A stretch of DNA of 36,537 nt from Phytophthora sp. 'mugwort' (lineage: Eukaryota; Oomycota; Peronosporomycetes; Peronosporales; Peronosporaceae): contig JAUCEF010000090.1 of NCBI GenBank assembly GCA_033558025.1, positions 1 through 36,537 on the forward strand. Reading direction: 5' to 3'. The notes under the pieces are model-generated. The model saw only the letters and a program-made list of their open reading frames with translations, was not told the origin of the DNA and made no database searches. Shown piece after piece: positions 27,440 to 36,175 of the stretch (within the stretch, counting starts at the first letter, position 1; every line of letters starts with the position of its first letter). The position numbers and the translations under genes were made by a program.

Positions 27440-27832
27440 TTAATTAATTCTTATAAAAATTTTATTTAATAATAAAAATTTTTTATTTAAAATATAATTA
27501 ATTTTTTGTTTTAATATTTTATTAAAAATTGAAGTTTTTTGTATTTTAATATTTTGATTTTTTTTATAAATAGATAATTTTTTTGTTATAAATAACTCAA
27601 AATTAAAACAAAAAGTTTTATAAGAATTATTAAAAAAATAAATAATATTATTTTTTTCAAAATTAATTTGATTTTTTTTTTTATTATCAAAAATTATTTT
27701 TTTTTTTCTAAATTTTAAATTATAACAAATTTTAGGTAAAAAAAAATAAGTAATAAAAAAATAAAAATTAAAAAAAAAAAATAAAAACCAAGAAACTTGA
27801 TTAAAAAATGAAAATTGATCGAATTGTGGCAT
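27440..27832 (-). CDS. atp8: ATP synthase F0 subunit 8
   Basis: This is the small peripheral-stalk subunit of ATP synthase (also called ymf19). The product is 130 aa, typical for protists and plants. The N-terminus MPQFDQFSFFNQVSWFLFFFFNFYFF at residues 1-26 is the family hallmark MPQLD.f.y..qffW...fF..fY. A single membrane helix at about 8-33 leads into a long basic tail. Only this N-terminal block is conserved in the family, so the call rests on it. It lies between orf222 and trnK inside the ribosomal protein block. Confidence 0.92.
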   Translation of the reverse strand: MPQFDQFSFFNQVSWFLFFFFNFYFFITYFFLPKICYNLKFRKKKIIFDNKKKNQINFEKNNIIYFFNNSYKTFCFNFELFITKKLSIYKKNQNIKIQKTSIFNKILKQKINYILNKKFLLLNKIFIRIN

Positions 27833-27893
27833 AATTTTATAATAAATTTTTATTTCTTCAACATATATTTTTCTTGAAAGAACACTTTTATTT

Positions 27894-28562
27894 TTATTTT
27901 ATTTTAAAATTATTATTTTTTATTTTTTGATTTTGAATAATAGTTTGAATATAAGAAAGTCTTGAAAATTCTTTTTTTGATTTTTTAAATATATTTAAAT
28001 TATTAACTTTAAAATTTAAATATTTTAATTTATAACAATTAATTAAACGTGTTGAATTAATTCTTCTTTTATAGAAACCTTTTTTATTATATTTATTAAA
28101 ATAAAATTTTTTTTTATAATTTAAAGCATTATTTAAATTAATAGGTTTTATAGAAAAAATAAATCCTAAAATTGAAATAAAAATTTTTTTATTATTCCAA
28201 TTTCCACCAAGTAAACGACCTTTTATTGAATTATTTTTTTTTATTAAAATATTTTGAAGCATTATTTTATTAAATTGATGTAATATATTATAAGTTAAAT
28301 CATAATTAAATAATATAATATTTTCATATTTTATAGCAATTGTTGAAATTTTATCTATTTTTATTAAAGTAAAAGGTAAATAAATGTTTTCATAATTATT
28401 AAATTCAATTACATAAGATTCTAAATTTAAATTATTAAATAAAATTGGATTTTCAAATAAAATATTTTTTAATTTAAATTTTTTTTTTTTTAAATAATTA
28501 TTTTTTAAAAATTGTTGATAATTTGATAAATTATTTGTTTTTTGTTTTTTTAATTTTTTCAT
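27894..28562 (-). CDS. Unidentified basic protein, orf222, possible S1-like domain
   Basis: The product is 222 aa, very Lys/Asn/Ile-rich, and soluble. I do not recognise it with certainty. The middle (about residues 110-140, IKGRLLGGNWNNKKIFISILGFIFSIKPI) resembles an S1/OB-fold strand pattern (v.G.v.gg..gG..V.i.Gf.gflP.s), so it might be a divergent bS1-like ribosomal protein. The C-terminal third is basic with INSTRLINCYKLKYLNFKV. It lies between rpl16 (with trnM) and atp8, inside a ribosomal operon, which also favours a ribosomal role. The frame is intact. Confidence 0.6.
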   Translation of the reverse strand: MKKLKKQKTNNLSNYQQFLKNNYLKKKKFKLKNILFENPILFNNLNLESYVIEFNNYENIYLPFTLIKIDKISTIAIKYENIILFNYDLTYNILHQFNKIMLQNILIKKNNSIKGRLLGGNWNNKKIFISILGFIFSIKPINLNNALNYKKKFYFNKYNKKGFYKRRINSTRLINCYKLKYLNFKVNNLNIFKKSKKEFSRLSYIQTIIQNQKIKNNNFKIK

Positions 28563-28583
28563 TTAAAATAAAAATTTTTTAAT

Positions 28584-28657
28584 TAGGCCTAGTAGGATTT
28601 GAACCTACAACTATACCGTTATGAGCGGTATGCTCTAACCAATTAAACTATAAGCCT
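28584..28657 (-). tRNA. trnM: tRNA with CAU anticodon (Met or Ile), copy 3
   Basis: Cloverleaf on the complement with acceptor AGGCTTA/TAGGCCT. The arm TACCG/CGGTA encloses the loop CTCATAA (CAU). Confidence 0.85.
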
Positions 28658-28659
28658 AA

Positions 28660-29064
28660 TTATTTATAAATAAATTTTGTTTTAACCGGCAATTTATTAG
28701 AACCCGCTTTTAAAACTTTTTTTGCATTTTCTAATGAAATACCGCTAATTTCATATAAAATTTGACCTTTTTTAACTTTAGCAACCCAAAAAGAAACAGC
28801 ACCTTTTCCTTTACCCATACGATTTTCTGTAGGTTTTGCTGTTACAGGTGTATCTGGAAAAACACGAATCCAAAGAAATCCTAATCGTTTCATTTTTCGA
28901 ATAATTATTCGACGAGTTGCTTCTATTTGTCTTGATGTTAAACGTGTTTCTTTTAAAACTTTAATAGCATATTTACCATAAACAATATTATTACCTTTTG
29001 TTGTTTTACCTGTAAGTTTACTTTTAAATTGTTTTTTATATTTAGTTTTTTTTGGAAATAACAT
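28660..29064 (-). CDS. rpl16: Ribosomal protein uL16
   Basis: This large-subunit protein lies near the A-site and tRNA elbow. The product is 134 aa, normal. The start MLFPKKTKYKKQFK and the segments TSRQIEATRRIIIRKMKRLGFLWIRVFPDTPVTAKPTENRMGKGKGAVSFWVAKVKKGQILYEI (read in parts, residues about 43-105) are diagnostic, ending NKLPVKTKFIYK. It overlaps the rps3 3' end by 23 nt, the conserved S3-L16 order. Confidence 0.97.
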   Translation of the reverse strand: MLFPKKTKYKKQFKSKLTGKTTKGNNIVYGKYAIKVLKETRLTSRQIEATRRIIIRKMKRLGFLWIRVFPDTPVTAKPTENRMGKGKGAVSFWVAKVKKGQILYEISGISLENAKKVLKAGSNKLPVKTKFIYK

Positions 29065-29871
29065 AATTAGTATTTTTAATTCTTTGTTTTTTTAAAAATT
29101 TAGAATTTAATGTAGTTTTTAGTGGTTTAAAAAAAATCCATAATTTAATACTACAAATACCCGATGGTGTTTTAAATTCATTAAAATGATATTTAATATC
29201 ATATTCTAAAGTATTTAATGGTATTTTTCCTTTTTGAAAAATTAGTTTTTTTTTACGTTTTGATTTATTTAAACGACCTTTAAATTGTAAACGATAACCA
29301 ATAAAATTAGAAAATATTTTAAAAAATTCTTGAAGCATATTATCAATATTATTAATAAATTTTTTATGTGTTTTTTTTTTTTCTAATGTTTGTTTAATAT
29401 AAAAAGTTATAATATTTATATTTTTAGTATAAAAAGCATAACTAAAATTATAAATCATTTTTTTAACATTTTTATTAATTCGATTATTTTTTCTTATTTT
29501 ATCAAAAATTCTTTTTAAATTTTTTCGTAATTTAATTAATTCAAAAAATTGGACATTTTTGATAAATAATTTAATATTATTATTAATATAATATATATTT
29601 AAATATTTAATAATTTGATTATAAGATAATTTATAATATTTTTTTGCATTTTTTTGAATATAAACATATATATTTATATTATTTGATGTTTTTACTATAT
29701 TTATATCTATTAATTTTAAATTTTTATAATTAAAAATATTTTGAAAATATTTTTTAATTTCTAAATCAAAATGCAATAAATTAGAATACTCATTATTATT
29801 AACAATCCATTGGGAATCCCAATTTTTTTTTTATTTAATCTTAAACTAATTGGTATAATTTTTTGACCCAT
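29042..29871 (-). CDS. rps3: Ribosomal protein uS3, split by a -1 frameshift
   Basis: This small-subunit protein lies at the mRNA entry channel. Starting at the ATG at 29871 (3 bp after rps19), the N-terminus MGQKIIPISLRLNKK is the family start MGqKi.P...Rl. After the 10-A tract at 29823-29832 homology continues in the -1 frame with NWDSQWIVNN, then the frame beginning LHFDLEIKKYF to the end, where TPSGICSIKLWIFFK matches the C-terminal G..G.kVWI strand. Joined it is 276 aa. An in-frame ATG inside the second part could give a 244-aa product lacking the conserved start. Confidence 0.9.
29823..29832 (-). other. A10 tract with -1 frameshift in rps3
   Basis: Zero-frame codons AAT AAA AAA AAA ATT contain A_AAA_AAA in phase. 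A -1 slip gives AAT TGG GAT, the conserved NWDS of S3. Confidence 0.7.
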
Positions 29872-29874
29872 AAT

Positions 29875-30111
29875 TTATTTTTTTTTTTTATATATATGTT
29901 TTTTTCGTGTATTAATAAATTCACCAAATTTAAAACCAATCATTTTATCATTTATTTCCAAATTAATAAATATTTTACCATTATAAATACTTACAGAATG
30001 ATTACTATATTCAGGTAATATTGTTAAATTTTTATTAGTTATTTTTATCCATTGTTTTTTTTTTAATAAATTAACTTTAAAAAATGGACCTTTATATTTA
30101 CTTCTAGACAT
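29875..30111 (-). CDS. rps19: Ribosomal protein uS19
   Basis: This small-subunit head protein contacts the A-site finger. The product is 78 aa. The start MSRSKYKGPFF matches MsRS.kKGPFv, and the core TILPEYSNHSVSIYNGKIFINLEINDKMIGFKFGEFINTRKKHIYKKK contains the family's TI.P...g.ti.VhnGk....v.i...MvGhklGEF..TR. It is 3 bp downstream of the rpl2 stop and 3 bp upstream of the rps3 ATG, the tightest part of the operon. Read without interruption. Confidence 0.97.
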   Translation of the reverse strand: MSRSKYKGPFFKVNLLKKKQWIKITNKNLTILPEYSNHSVSIYNGKIFINLEINDKMIGFKFGEFINTRKKHIYKKKK

Positions 30112-30114
30112 AAT

Positions 30115-30922
30115 TTATTTAATAATTAATTTTTTTTTTGTTTTTTTACGTGTAGGCTTTCCTTTAGTTATTTTACCTTGTGGTGTTACAGAAGGTCGCC
30201 CTCCACTTGTTTATACCCTCACCACCACCATGTGGATGATCGACAGGATTTTTTGCTACACCACGTACAGAAGGTCGTCTATTTAACCAACGTGAACGCC
30301 CAGCTTTACCTAATTTAATTTTTTTATGATTAATATTAGATACAACACCTAATGTTGCATAACAAGTTAATAAAATTAATTTTAATTCACCAGAATTTAA
30401 ACGAATTCGAGCGTATTTATTATCAATTTTTTGAATTAATTGTGCAGATGTTCCAGCACTTCTTATTAATTTTCCTCTAGATTTTGGATATAAACTAATA
30501 TTATGAATTAAACTACCAATTGGTATATTTTGTAATGGTAAAGCATTACCTACTTTTAATTCAGCATTAGGTGAACTTTTTATATATTGATTAATTTTTA
30601 AACCTTCCGGTGCTAAAATTAAATAAGATTTAGAATTGTTTTTAATATAAGCGATATTTGCGGAACGATTAGGATCATATAAAATTTTAATAATATAACC
30701 TTCAATATTTTTAGATCTATTAAAATCAATTATTCTATATAAACGTTTATGTCCACCACCGCGATGTTTTATAGTTATTTTACCTTGATTATTTTTACCA
30801 TTAGCACGTTGAAAACCTTTTGTTAAAGATTTAATTTTAAAAATTTTAGTTAAATTATCTTTTTTTAATAAAAATGTTTGACGTTGTGATGGTGTTATAG
30901 GTTTTATTTTTTTTTCTATCAT
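30115..30922 (-). CDS. rpl2: Ribosomal protein uL2, split by a +1 frameshift near its C-terminus
   Basis: L2 is central to the peptidyl-transferase region. The first frame (249 aa) has ITIKHRGGGHKRLYRIIDF, GKLIRSAGTSAQLIQK, the zinc-free GKAGRSRWLNRRPSVRGVAKNPVDHPHGGGEG block, and then runs out of phase. Skipping one A at 30207-30208 (AAC-A-AGT GGA) restores SGGRPSVTPQGKITKGKPTRKK and ends at 30115, for 268 aa. The loop GVAKNPVDHPHGGGEG, important for function, lies before the break. rps19 starts 3 bp after the true stop. Confidence 0.93.
30207..30208 (-). other. rpl2 +1 frameshift point
   Basis: Zero-frame codons are AAC AAG TGG; homology requires AAC then AGT GGA GGG (Ser-Gly-Gly). One extra A in a pair; the in-frame AAG is a rare codon. 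Confidence 0.75.
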
Positions 30923-30950
30923 TTTATATGGTATATAGATAAAATCTATT
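30923..30950. promoter_or_regulatory. 28-bp divergent spacer between rpl2 and rps13
   Basis: The two start codons point away from each other with only 28 bp between them. The spacer contains ATATGGTATATA at 30926-30937, 11 of 12 bases identical to the element in the nad2/nad7 spacer. Transcripts may start here or inside the facing genes. Confidence 0.4.
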
Positions 30951-31364
30951 ATGTTATATATTTTTAATAAAACAATTTCAGATTCAAAAAGTATTTTATA
31001 TTCATTAACTATATTATATGGTATTAATGAATTTCAATCCAAGAAAATTTGTAAAAATATAGGAATTAATCCTCAAATCACCCTTAATAAACTTAAAAAC
31101 AACCATGTAAACCGACTGGTTAATTATATTAATAAAAATTTAAAAGTTGAACAACTTTTAAAAAAAATTAAAACTGAAAGATTAAATGAATTAGTAGAAA
31201 TTAAAAGTAATCGTGGAATTAGACAAAGTCAGGGATTACCTGTTAGAGGACAACGTACTCATACAAATTCAAAAACATCTAAAAAATTAAAAAAAATTTT
31301 TATTCAAAAACGTATTTCACGTAATAAACGACCATTTAAAAGTCAAAAAAAAAAAAAAAGATAA
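30951..31364 (+). CDS. rps13: Ribosomal protein uS13
   Basis: This head protein of the small subunit bridges to the large subunit. The product is 137 aa, slightly longer than bacterial S13. The helix ILYGINEFQSKKICKNIGINP is at about residues 22-42 (compare l.IyGIG...a..I....gi), and the signature SNRGIRQSQGLPVRGQRTHTNSKT is at about 85-108 (compare yRGlRh..gLPvRGQrT.tNart). It has a basic tail of about 20 residues. It is followed 12 bp later by rps11, the bacterial alpha-operon order. Confidence 0.97.
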   Translation: MLYIFNKTISDSKSILYSLTILYGINEFQSKKICKNIGINPQITLNKLKNNHVNRLVNYINKNLKVEQLLKKIKTERLNELVEIKSNRGIRQSQGLPVRGQRTHTNSKTSKKLKKIFIQKRISRNKRPFKSQKKKKR

Positions 31365-31376
31365 AGTTATTATTCT

Positions 31377-31790
31377 ATGAATAAAAATAAATATAATTTT
31401 AAAAATAAATTTAAAAAAAAAATAAATTTAAAAAAAAAAAATCCTTTAATTTTAACAAATTTACATATTACAGCAAATTTAAAAAATACTATTATAAGTT
31501 TAACAACTTATAAAGGAAATCTTTTAAAACAATGGTCTACAAAATCATTAAAAAAAACACGTTTTAAAAAAAATACACCATATAATGTTCAATTAATTGT
31601 ATATAAAATTAATAAATATCTTCAATTAAAAAAAATAAAAAAATTAAAAATTTATTTACATGGTACTGGTTTAGGTCGATATAATGTTTTAAAAAATATA
31701 AAAAATAAAAAAATTAAAATAAAATATATTTTAGATAAAACAACAAAACCTTTTAATGGTTGTAGATTAAAAAAACAAAAAAGACGTTAA
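31377..31790 (+). CDS. rps11: Ribosomal protein uS11
   Basis: This small-subunit platform protein lies near the E-site. The product is 137 aa, with a lysine-rich N-terminal tail of about 25 residues. Family features are NLHITANLKNTIISLTTYKGNLLKQWSTKSL at about residues 28-58 (compare h..st.NNTiit.Td..Gn...w.S.G), IKKLKIYLHGTGLGRYNVLKNI at about 86-107 (compare v.v...G.G.GRe.a), and the C-terminal DKTTKPFNGCRLKKQKRR (compare D.TpiPHnGCRppk.RR). Confidence 0.96.
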   Translation: MNKNKYNFKNKFKKKINLKKKNPLILTNLHITANLKNTIISLTTYKGNLLKQWSTKSLKKTRFKKNTPYNVQLIVYKINKYLQLKKIKKLKIYLHGTGLGRYNVLKNIKNKKIKIKYILDKTTKPFNGCRLKKQKRR

Positions 31791-31799
31791 TTTTAATAT

Positions 31800-31884
31800 G
31801 GATAGGTGATCGAGTGGTTTAAGGTGTCAGTCTTGAAAACTGAAGTATGTAATAATACCGTGGGTTCAAATCCCACTCTATCCT
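31800..31884 (+). tRNA. trnS: tRNA-Ser (UGA)
   Basis: Cloverleaf with a long variable arm and acceptor GGATAGG/TCTATCC. The arm CAGT/ACTG encloses the loop CTTGAAA (UGA), reading UCN. Confidence 0.92.
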
Positions 31885-31888
31885 TTAA

Positions 31889-31959
31889 AAGCTAGAGACG
31901 GATTCGAACCGTCATTAAAGGATTTGCAGTCCTTTACATTACCTTTATGTTATCTAGCC
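31889..31959 (-). tRNA. trnC: tRNA-Cys (GCA)
   Basis: Cloverleaf on the complement with acceptor GGCTAGA/TCTAGCT. The arm AGGA/TCCT encloses the loop CTGCAAA (GCA). The U discriminator fits Cys. It is a lone minus-strand gene within a plus-strand stretch. Confidence 0.9.
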
Positions 31960-31976
31960 AAAATAAATTATATTAT

Positions 31977-32180
31977 ATGAATAAAAATAAAAAATTTTTT
32001 ACCTATAAAAATAAAATTATTTTAACAAATGGATCTTCTTTAAAAATAACATCTATTAAGTATTTAAAAAATTATCAATTAAATTTAAGAATTTTTAAAG
32101 AAACAGATATTATTACAAATACAAATATCAATTTAAATAAAAGTAAATTAAATTTTATAAAAAAAAATAAATTAAATTAA
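31977..32180 (+). CDS. Possible ribosomal protein bL31
   Basis: The product is 67 aa, very basic, starting MNKNKKFFTYKNK. The pattern IILTNGSSLKITSI near residues 13-26 resembles the L31 strand v..tdGs.f...St, and the C-terminal segment ETDIITNTNINLNKSKLNFIKKNKL has the spacing of the L31 D..sHpf.tG.....f.kky tail. L31 is encoded in some stramenopile mitochondria. Zinc cysteines are absent, as in many L31 forms. The family is short and fast-evolving, so the match is suggestive only. The 3' end overlaps the tatC 3' end by 9 bp. Confidence 0.45.
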   Translation: MNKNKKFFTYKNKIILTNGSSLKITSIKYLKNYQLNLRIFKETDIITNTNINLNKSKLNFIKKNKLN

Positions 32181-32915
32181 TTTATATTTATTTAAATATA
32201 TTGAAATATAAATAAATATTTCAAAAAAAAAAAAAAAGATAAAATAAATTAATATAAAATTAAATATATCTGGTGGTGTAATTAAAGCACTCAATAATAT
32301 TATTTTTAAATAAAAGAATTTTCTTAAATTAATAATTATTTTAATTTTTAAAATATTATTTGATATAAAAAAAAATAAAGAAAAAAAATAAATAAATATT
32401 ATAAATATATAAATAAAAGAAGAAAAAATAAAATCAAAATAATTATCAATTTTTGGTTCAAAATAAATTGTTAAAAGATATAAATTTGAAAAATTTAAAT
32501 TTAATAAAAAATCCCAAATATGTGGAATAATATTAGTAAAAATAAATTTTATTATAAAAAAATTAAAAATTATAAAAAAAATATAAAATTTTATAAAAAT
32601 AAAATTTTCAAATTTATATAAACCTTTTGATAAAAAAAACCAAAATAATAAAAAACTTAATTGAATTGTTATAAAAGTTGTTATGAAAATTGCTATAAAA
32701 ATATTAGTAATAAAAATTTCAGTAATATTAGTAAAAATAAAATATTTTAACATATTTTTATTAAGTAAATTATTAACTAATAAATATATTAATTGATCAG
32801 AAAAATAATATGAAATTATAAAAAGATAAAAAAAAGTGATTAAAAGTATAAAAAAATTATATTTTAATTCAAATAAATGTAATTGTAAATAAGTTATTAT
32901 TTTTTTTTTTTTCAT
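32172..32915 (-). CDS. tatC: Sec-independent protein translocase subunit TatC
   Basis: TatC is the receptor subunit of the twin-arginine pathway (also called mttB or ymf16) and lies in the inner membrane. The product is 247 aa with six hydrophobic segments. It begins MKKKKIITYLQLHLFELKYNFF, containing the HL.EL motif at about residues 13-17, and has the conserved ITPPDIFN near residue 212. TatC is commonly encoded in stramenopile, plant and jakobid mitochondria. It is one of two minus-strand genes in the 31-36 kb part and converges on the possible rpl31. Confidence 0.93.
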   Translation of the reverse strand: MKKKKIITYLQLHLFELKYNFFILLITFFYLFIISYYFSDQLIYLLVNNLLNKNMLKYFIFTNITEIFITNIFIAIFITTFITIQLSFLLFWFFLSKGLYKFENFIFIKFYIFFIIFNFFIIKFIFTNIIPHIWDFLLNLNFSNLYLLTIYFEPKIDNYFDFIFSSFIYIFIIFIYFFSLFFFISNNILKIKIIINLRKFFYLKIILLSALITPPDIFNFILIYFIFFFFFEIFIYISIYLNKYKLI

Positions 32916-32933
32916 ATATTTAAAAAAATATTA

Positions 32934-33016
32934 GCCTACTTGGTGAAATTGGTAAACACGATAGATTTAAAATCTGTTCCCTTTTAGGGTTATTGGTTCA
33001 AGTCCAATAGTAGGTA
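32934..33016 (+). tRNA. trnL: tRNA-Leu (UAA)
   Basis: Cloverleaf with a long variable arm and acceptor GCCTACT/AGTAGGT. The anticodon loop TTTAAAA (UAA) reads the very common TTA codons. Confidence 0.92.
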
Positions 33017-33024
33017 TTTTTATT

Positions 33025-33107
33025 ATCAAAGTGGTGAAATTGGTAAACACGTTACACTTAGGATGTAAAGCTTAAAAGCGTTAAGGGTTCAAATCCCTTC
33101 TTTGATA
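33025..33107 (+). tRNA. trnL: tRNA-Leu (UAG)
   Basis: Cloverleaf with a long variable arm and acceptor ATCAAAG/CTTTGAT. The arm ACA/TGT encloses the loop CTTAGGA (UAG), reading CUN. Confidence 0.9.
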
Positions 33108-33189
33108 TTACTATAATAATATATTTTAAATAAAATATATCTTTTTAGTGAAAATAAATTTATATTTTATTTAATTTTTTATCATTAAA

Positions 33190-35196
33190 ATGATTAATAT
33201 ATATATTAACAATATCGAATTAAAAGTTAATAAAAATTTAACAGTTTTACAAGCATGTAATAATTTTAAAATTCAAATCCCTAAATTCTGTTTTCAAGAG
33301 AATTTACAAATTGCCGGTAATTGTCGTATGTGTTTAGTTGAAATCGAAAATTCCCCTAAACCTGTAGCTTCATGTGCAATGCCTTTAATACCAAATATGA
33401 AAATATTTACTAATACTCCTTTAGTACAAAAAGCACGTGAAAGTGTATTAGAATTTCTTTTAATAAATCATCCATTAGATTGTCCTATTTGTGATCAAGC
33501 GTCAGAATGTGATTTACAAGATCAAACAATGATTTTTGGATCGGATCGTAGTCGTTTTTTTTTTAAAAAACGTGGCGTTGAAGATAAATATTGTGGTCCT
33601 TTTATTAAAACAATTATGACAAGATGTATTCATTGTACACGTTGTGTACGTTTTGCTAATGAAATTTGTGGAATTGACGGTTTAGGTACAACAGGTCGTG
33701 GTAATAAAACTGAAATTAATTTTTATTCTTCAAATATTTTTAAATCCGAATTTTCTGGTAATTTAGTAGATTTATGTCCTGTTGGTGCATTAACTTCTAA
33801 ACCCTATACTTTTAAAGCACGTTCTTGGGAATTAAAAAAAAAAGAGGGTATTGCTATTTTAGATAGTATTGGTTCAAATATTAAAATTGATATTTTTAAT
33901 AATGAAATTATACGTATTTTACCTAAAACTAATTTTAATATTAATAAAGAATGGATATCAGATAAAACAAGATATTTTTTTGATAGTTTAAAATATCAAC
34001 GATTAAAATATCCATTATTAAAAGATAATCAAAACAATTTTCATAGGATTTCTTGGTTAGATGCTCTAAATATTATTAATAAAAAATTGATAATTACAGA
34101 TAGTTTTAATGCTAAAAGTATTATTGGTGATTTAACTGATTTAGAATCTCTTTTTTTATTAAAAAAAAATTTAAATAAATTAGGAATTTCAAATGTAAAT
34201 TATGAACAATTTTTAAAAAATCGACAAATTAAGATAAATTCTGATTTAGCTTCAAATTTTTTATTTAATAATACTTTAAAATCTATTGAAGAATCTGATG
34301 TTTGTTTAATAATTGGTAGTGATATTCGTCAAGAAGGTTCTATTTTAAATATTCATTTAATTAATCGTTTAAAAAAAGGAAATTTTAAAATAGCATATAT
34401 CGGTAATAAAATTAATTTTACTTATCCAGTAAAACATTTAGGATTAACTTTTAAAACTTTAATAAATATTATTTTAGGAAAACATGTATTTTGTAAACAA
34501 TTAAAAAAAGCAAAAAAACCTTTAATTATTATAGGTAGTAATATTTTAAATCAAAAAAATGGTTTTTTTTTATTATCAAAATTAAAAAATTTATCATTTA
34601 TTAACCATAATATTAATTTCTTTAATTTTCAAACTTCTTTAATTAATTTTTTTGAAATTACTTTTCCAAAATCATTAAATATGTTAAATAATTCAAAATT
34701 ATATTATTTATTTAATACAAATTTACAAAATAAATTAAAAATAACTAAAAATAGTTTTGTTATTTATCAAGGACATCATTTTACTAAAGATGCTCAAAAT
34801 TCAAATCTAATTTTACCTGGATTAACTTTTTTAGAAAAAAATGGAATGTATATTAATTTAGAAGGTTTTATTCAAAAAAATGAACAAATTTTAAATGTAA
34901 ATATAGAACAACGTAAAGATTCTATAATTTATAGAAATCTTTATAAATTTTTATTAAATAAAAATCAATCTAAATCAGAAGCTTTTTTAAAAATTAAAGA
35001 TATTTTACCTTATTTATTAAAAAAAAAAATAAAAATTATTTATAATTTTAGTTTTAATAAAAAATTTTTAAAAATTAATATTAATTTTTTAGATTCATTA
35101 ATTAAAAATAATTATTATACAAATATATTAGAACAATATTCAAAAATATTGATTAATTCTAATAAAATTTTCAAAAATCAATCAAAATTATTATGA
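33190..35196 (+). CDS. nad11: NADH dehydrogenase subunit 11 (75-kDa subunit)
   Basis: This is the largest peripheral-arm subunit of complex I, carrying several Fe-S clusters. The product is 668 aa and keeps both the N-terminal Fe-S part and the C-terminal molybdopterin-like part, unlike the truncated forms in some brown algae. Ligands in place are Cys34, 45, 48 and 62 (2Fe-2S), His94 and Cys98, 101 and 107 (N5), and Cys146, 149 and 152 with a Cys near 196 in [12 protein letters not shown] (N4). It ends in TGA, which overlaps the nad1 ATG (ATGA), showing that TGA is a stop here. Confidence 0.97.
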   Translation: MINIYINNIELKVNKNLTVLQACNNFKIQIPKFCFQENLQIAGNCRMCLVEIENSPKPVASCAMPLIPNMKIFTNTPLVQKARESVLEFLLINHPLDCPICDQASECDLQDQTMIFGSDRSRFFFKKRGVEDKYCGPFIKTIMTRCIHCTRCVRFANEICGIDGLGTTGRGNKTEINFYSSNIFKSEFSGNLVDLCPVGALTSKPYTFKARSWELKKKEGIAILDSIGSNIKIDIFNNEIIRILPKTNFNINKEWISDKTRYFFDSLKYQRLKYPLLKDNQNNFHRISWLDALNIINKKLIITDSFNAKSIIGDLTDLESLFLLKKNLNKLGISNVNYEQFLKNRQIKINSDLASNFLFNNTLKSIEESDVCLIIGSDIRQEGSILNIHLINRLKKGNFKIAYIGNKINFTYPVKHLGLTFKTLINIILGKHVFCKQLKKAKKPLIIIGSNILNQKNGFFLLSKLKNLSFINHNINFFNFQTSLINFFEITFPKSLNMLNNSKLYYLFNTNLQNKLKITKNSFVIYQGHHFTKDAQNSNLILPGLTFLEKNGMYINLEGFIQKNEQILNVNIEQRKDSIIYRNLYKFLLNKNQSKSEAFLKIKDILPYLLKKKIKIIYNFSFNKKFLKININFLDSLIKNNYYTNILEQYSKILINSNKIFKNQSKLL

Positions 35197-36173
35197 TATA
35201 CACAATTTTAAAATTTTTAATTTTCATATTACCTTTATTAATTGCTGTGGCTTATTTTACTTTAGTTGAACGTAAAATATTAGCTTCTATTCAAAGAAGA
35301 AGAGGACCTAATGTTGTAGGTACTTTTGGATTATTACAACCATTAGCTGATGGTCTTAAATTATTCGTAAAAGAAACAATTTTACCAAGTAATGCTGATG
35401 TAATTTTATTTATATTTGCACCTATTTTAGCTTTTTTTTTAAGTCTATTAAGTTGGACAATAATACCTTTAGGTTTTGGTATGTTTTTTACTGAATTAAA
35501 TATTGGTATTTTATATTTAATAGCAATTTCATCTTTAGGTGTATACGGTGTTATTATAGGTGGTTGGTCAAGTAATTCTAAATATTCGTTTTTAGGGGCT
35601 TTAAGATCAACAGCACAAATGATTTCATATGAATTAACTATTGGGTTTTCAATTCTTTCAGTAATTGTTTGTGCAAAATCTTTAAATTTAATTTCTATTA
35701 TTTGGGCACAAAAAACGGTATGGTATTGTTTTCCTCTTTTTCCTATTTTTATAATTTTTTTTATATCTTGTTTAGCAGAAACAAATCGACATCCCTTTGA
35801 TTTACCTGAAGCTGAAGCTGAATTAGTTTCAGGTTATAATGTAGAATATTCTGCAATGGGTTTTGCATTATTTTTTTTAGGTGAATATGCTAATATGTTA
35901 TTAATGAGTAGTTTAACTACGATTTTATTTTTAGGTGGTTGGTTAGCACCTTTCCCTTTTAGTATAAATTGTATTAATTTTTTACCCGGATCTTTTTGGT
36001 TTAGTATTAAAATTTGTTTTTTTGTTGTTTTATTTGTAGTTGCTCGAGCTATTTTACCTCGATATCGTTATGACCAATTAATGCGTTTAGGTTGGAAAGT
36101 ATTTCTACCTTTTTCATTATCCTGGTTTTTATATACTGCAAGTATTTTAATAAGTTTTAATTGGTTAATTTAA
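35193..36173 (+). CDS. nad1: NADH dehydrogenase subunit 1
   Basis: This membrane subunit connects the quinone chamber of complex I to the pump modules. The product is 326 aa with eight helices. Landmarks are [35 protein letters not shown] (residues about 24-58), [63 protein letters not shown], and [15 protein letters not shown] near the C-terminus. The 4-bp overlap with nad11 suggests translational coupling or at least co-transcription. nad4L follows after 2 bp. Confidence 0.98.
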   Translation: MIYTILKFLIFILPLLIAVAYFTLVERKILASIQRRRGPNVVGTFGLLQPLADGLKLFVKETILPSNADVILFIFAPILAFFLSLLSWTIIPLGFGMFFTELNIGILYLIAISSLGVYGVIIGGWSSNSKYSFLGALRSTAQMISYELTIGFSILSVIVCAKSLNLISIIWAQKTVWYCFPLFPIFIIFFISCLAETNRHPFDLPEAEAELVSGYNVEYSAMGFALFFLGEYANMLLMSSLTTILFLGGWLAPFPFSINCINFLPGSFWFSIKICFFVVLFVVARAILPRYRYDQLMRLGWKVFLPFSLSWFLYTASILISFNWLI

Positions 36174-36175
36174 TT

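Noticed and set aside
33190..35196. UGA as tryptophan (code 4)
   Set aside because: nad11 ends in TGA at the expected length with nad1 overlapping, and the only Trp tRNA has anticodon CCA.
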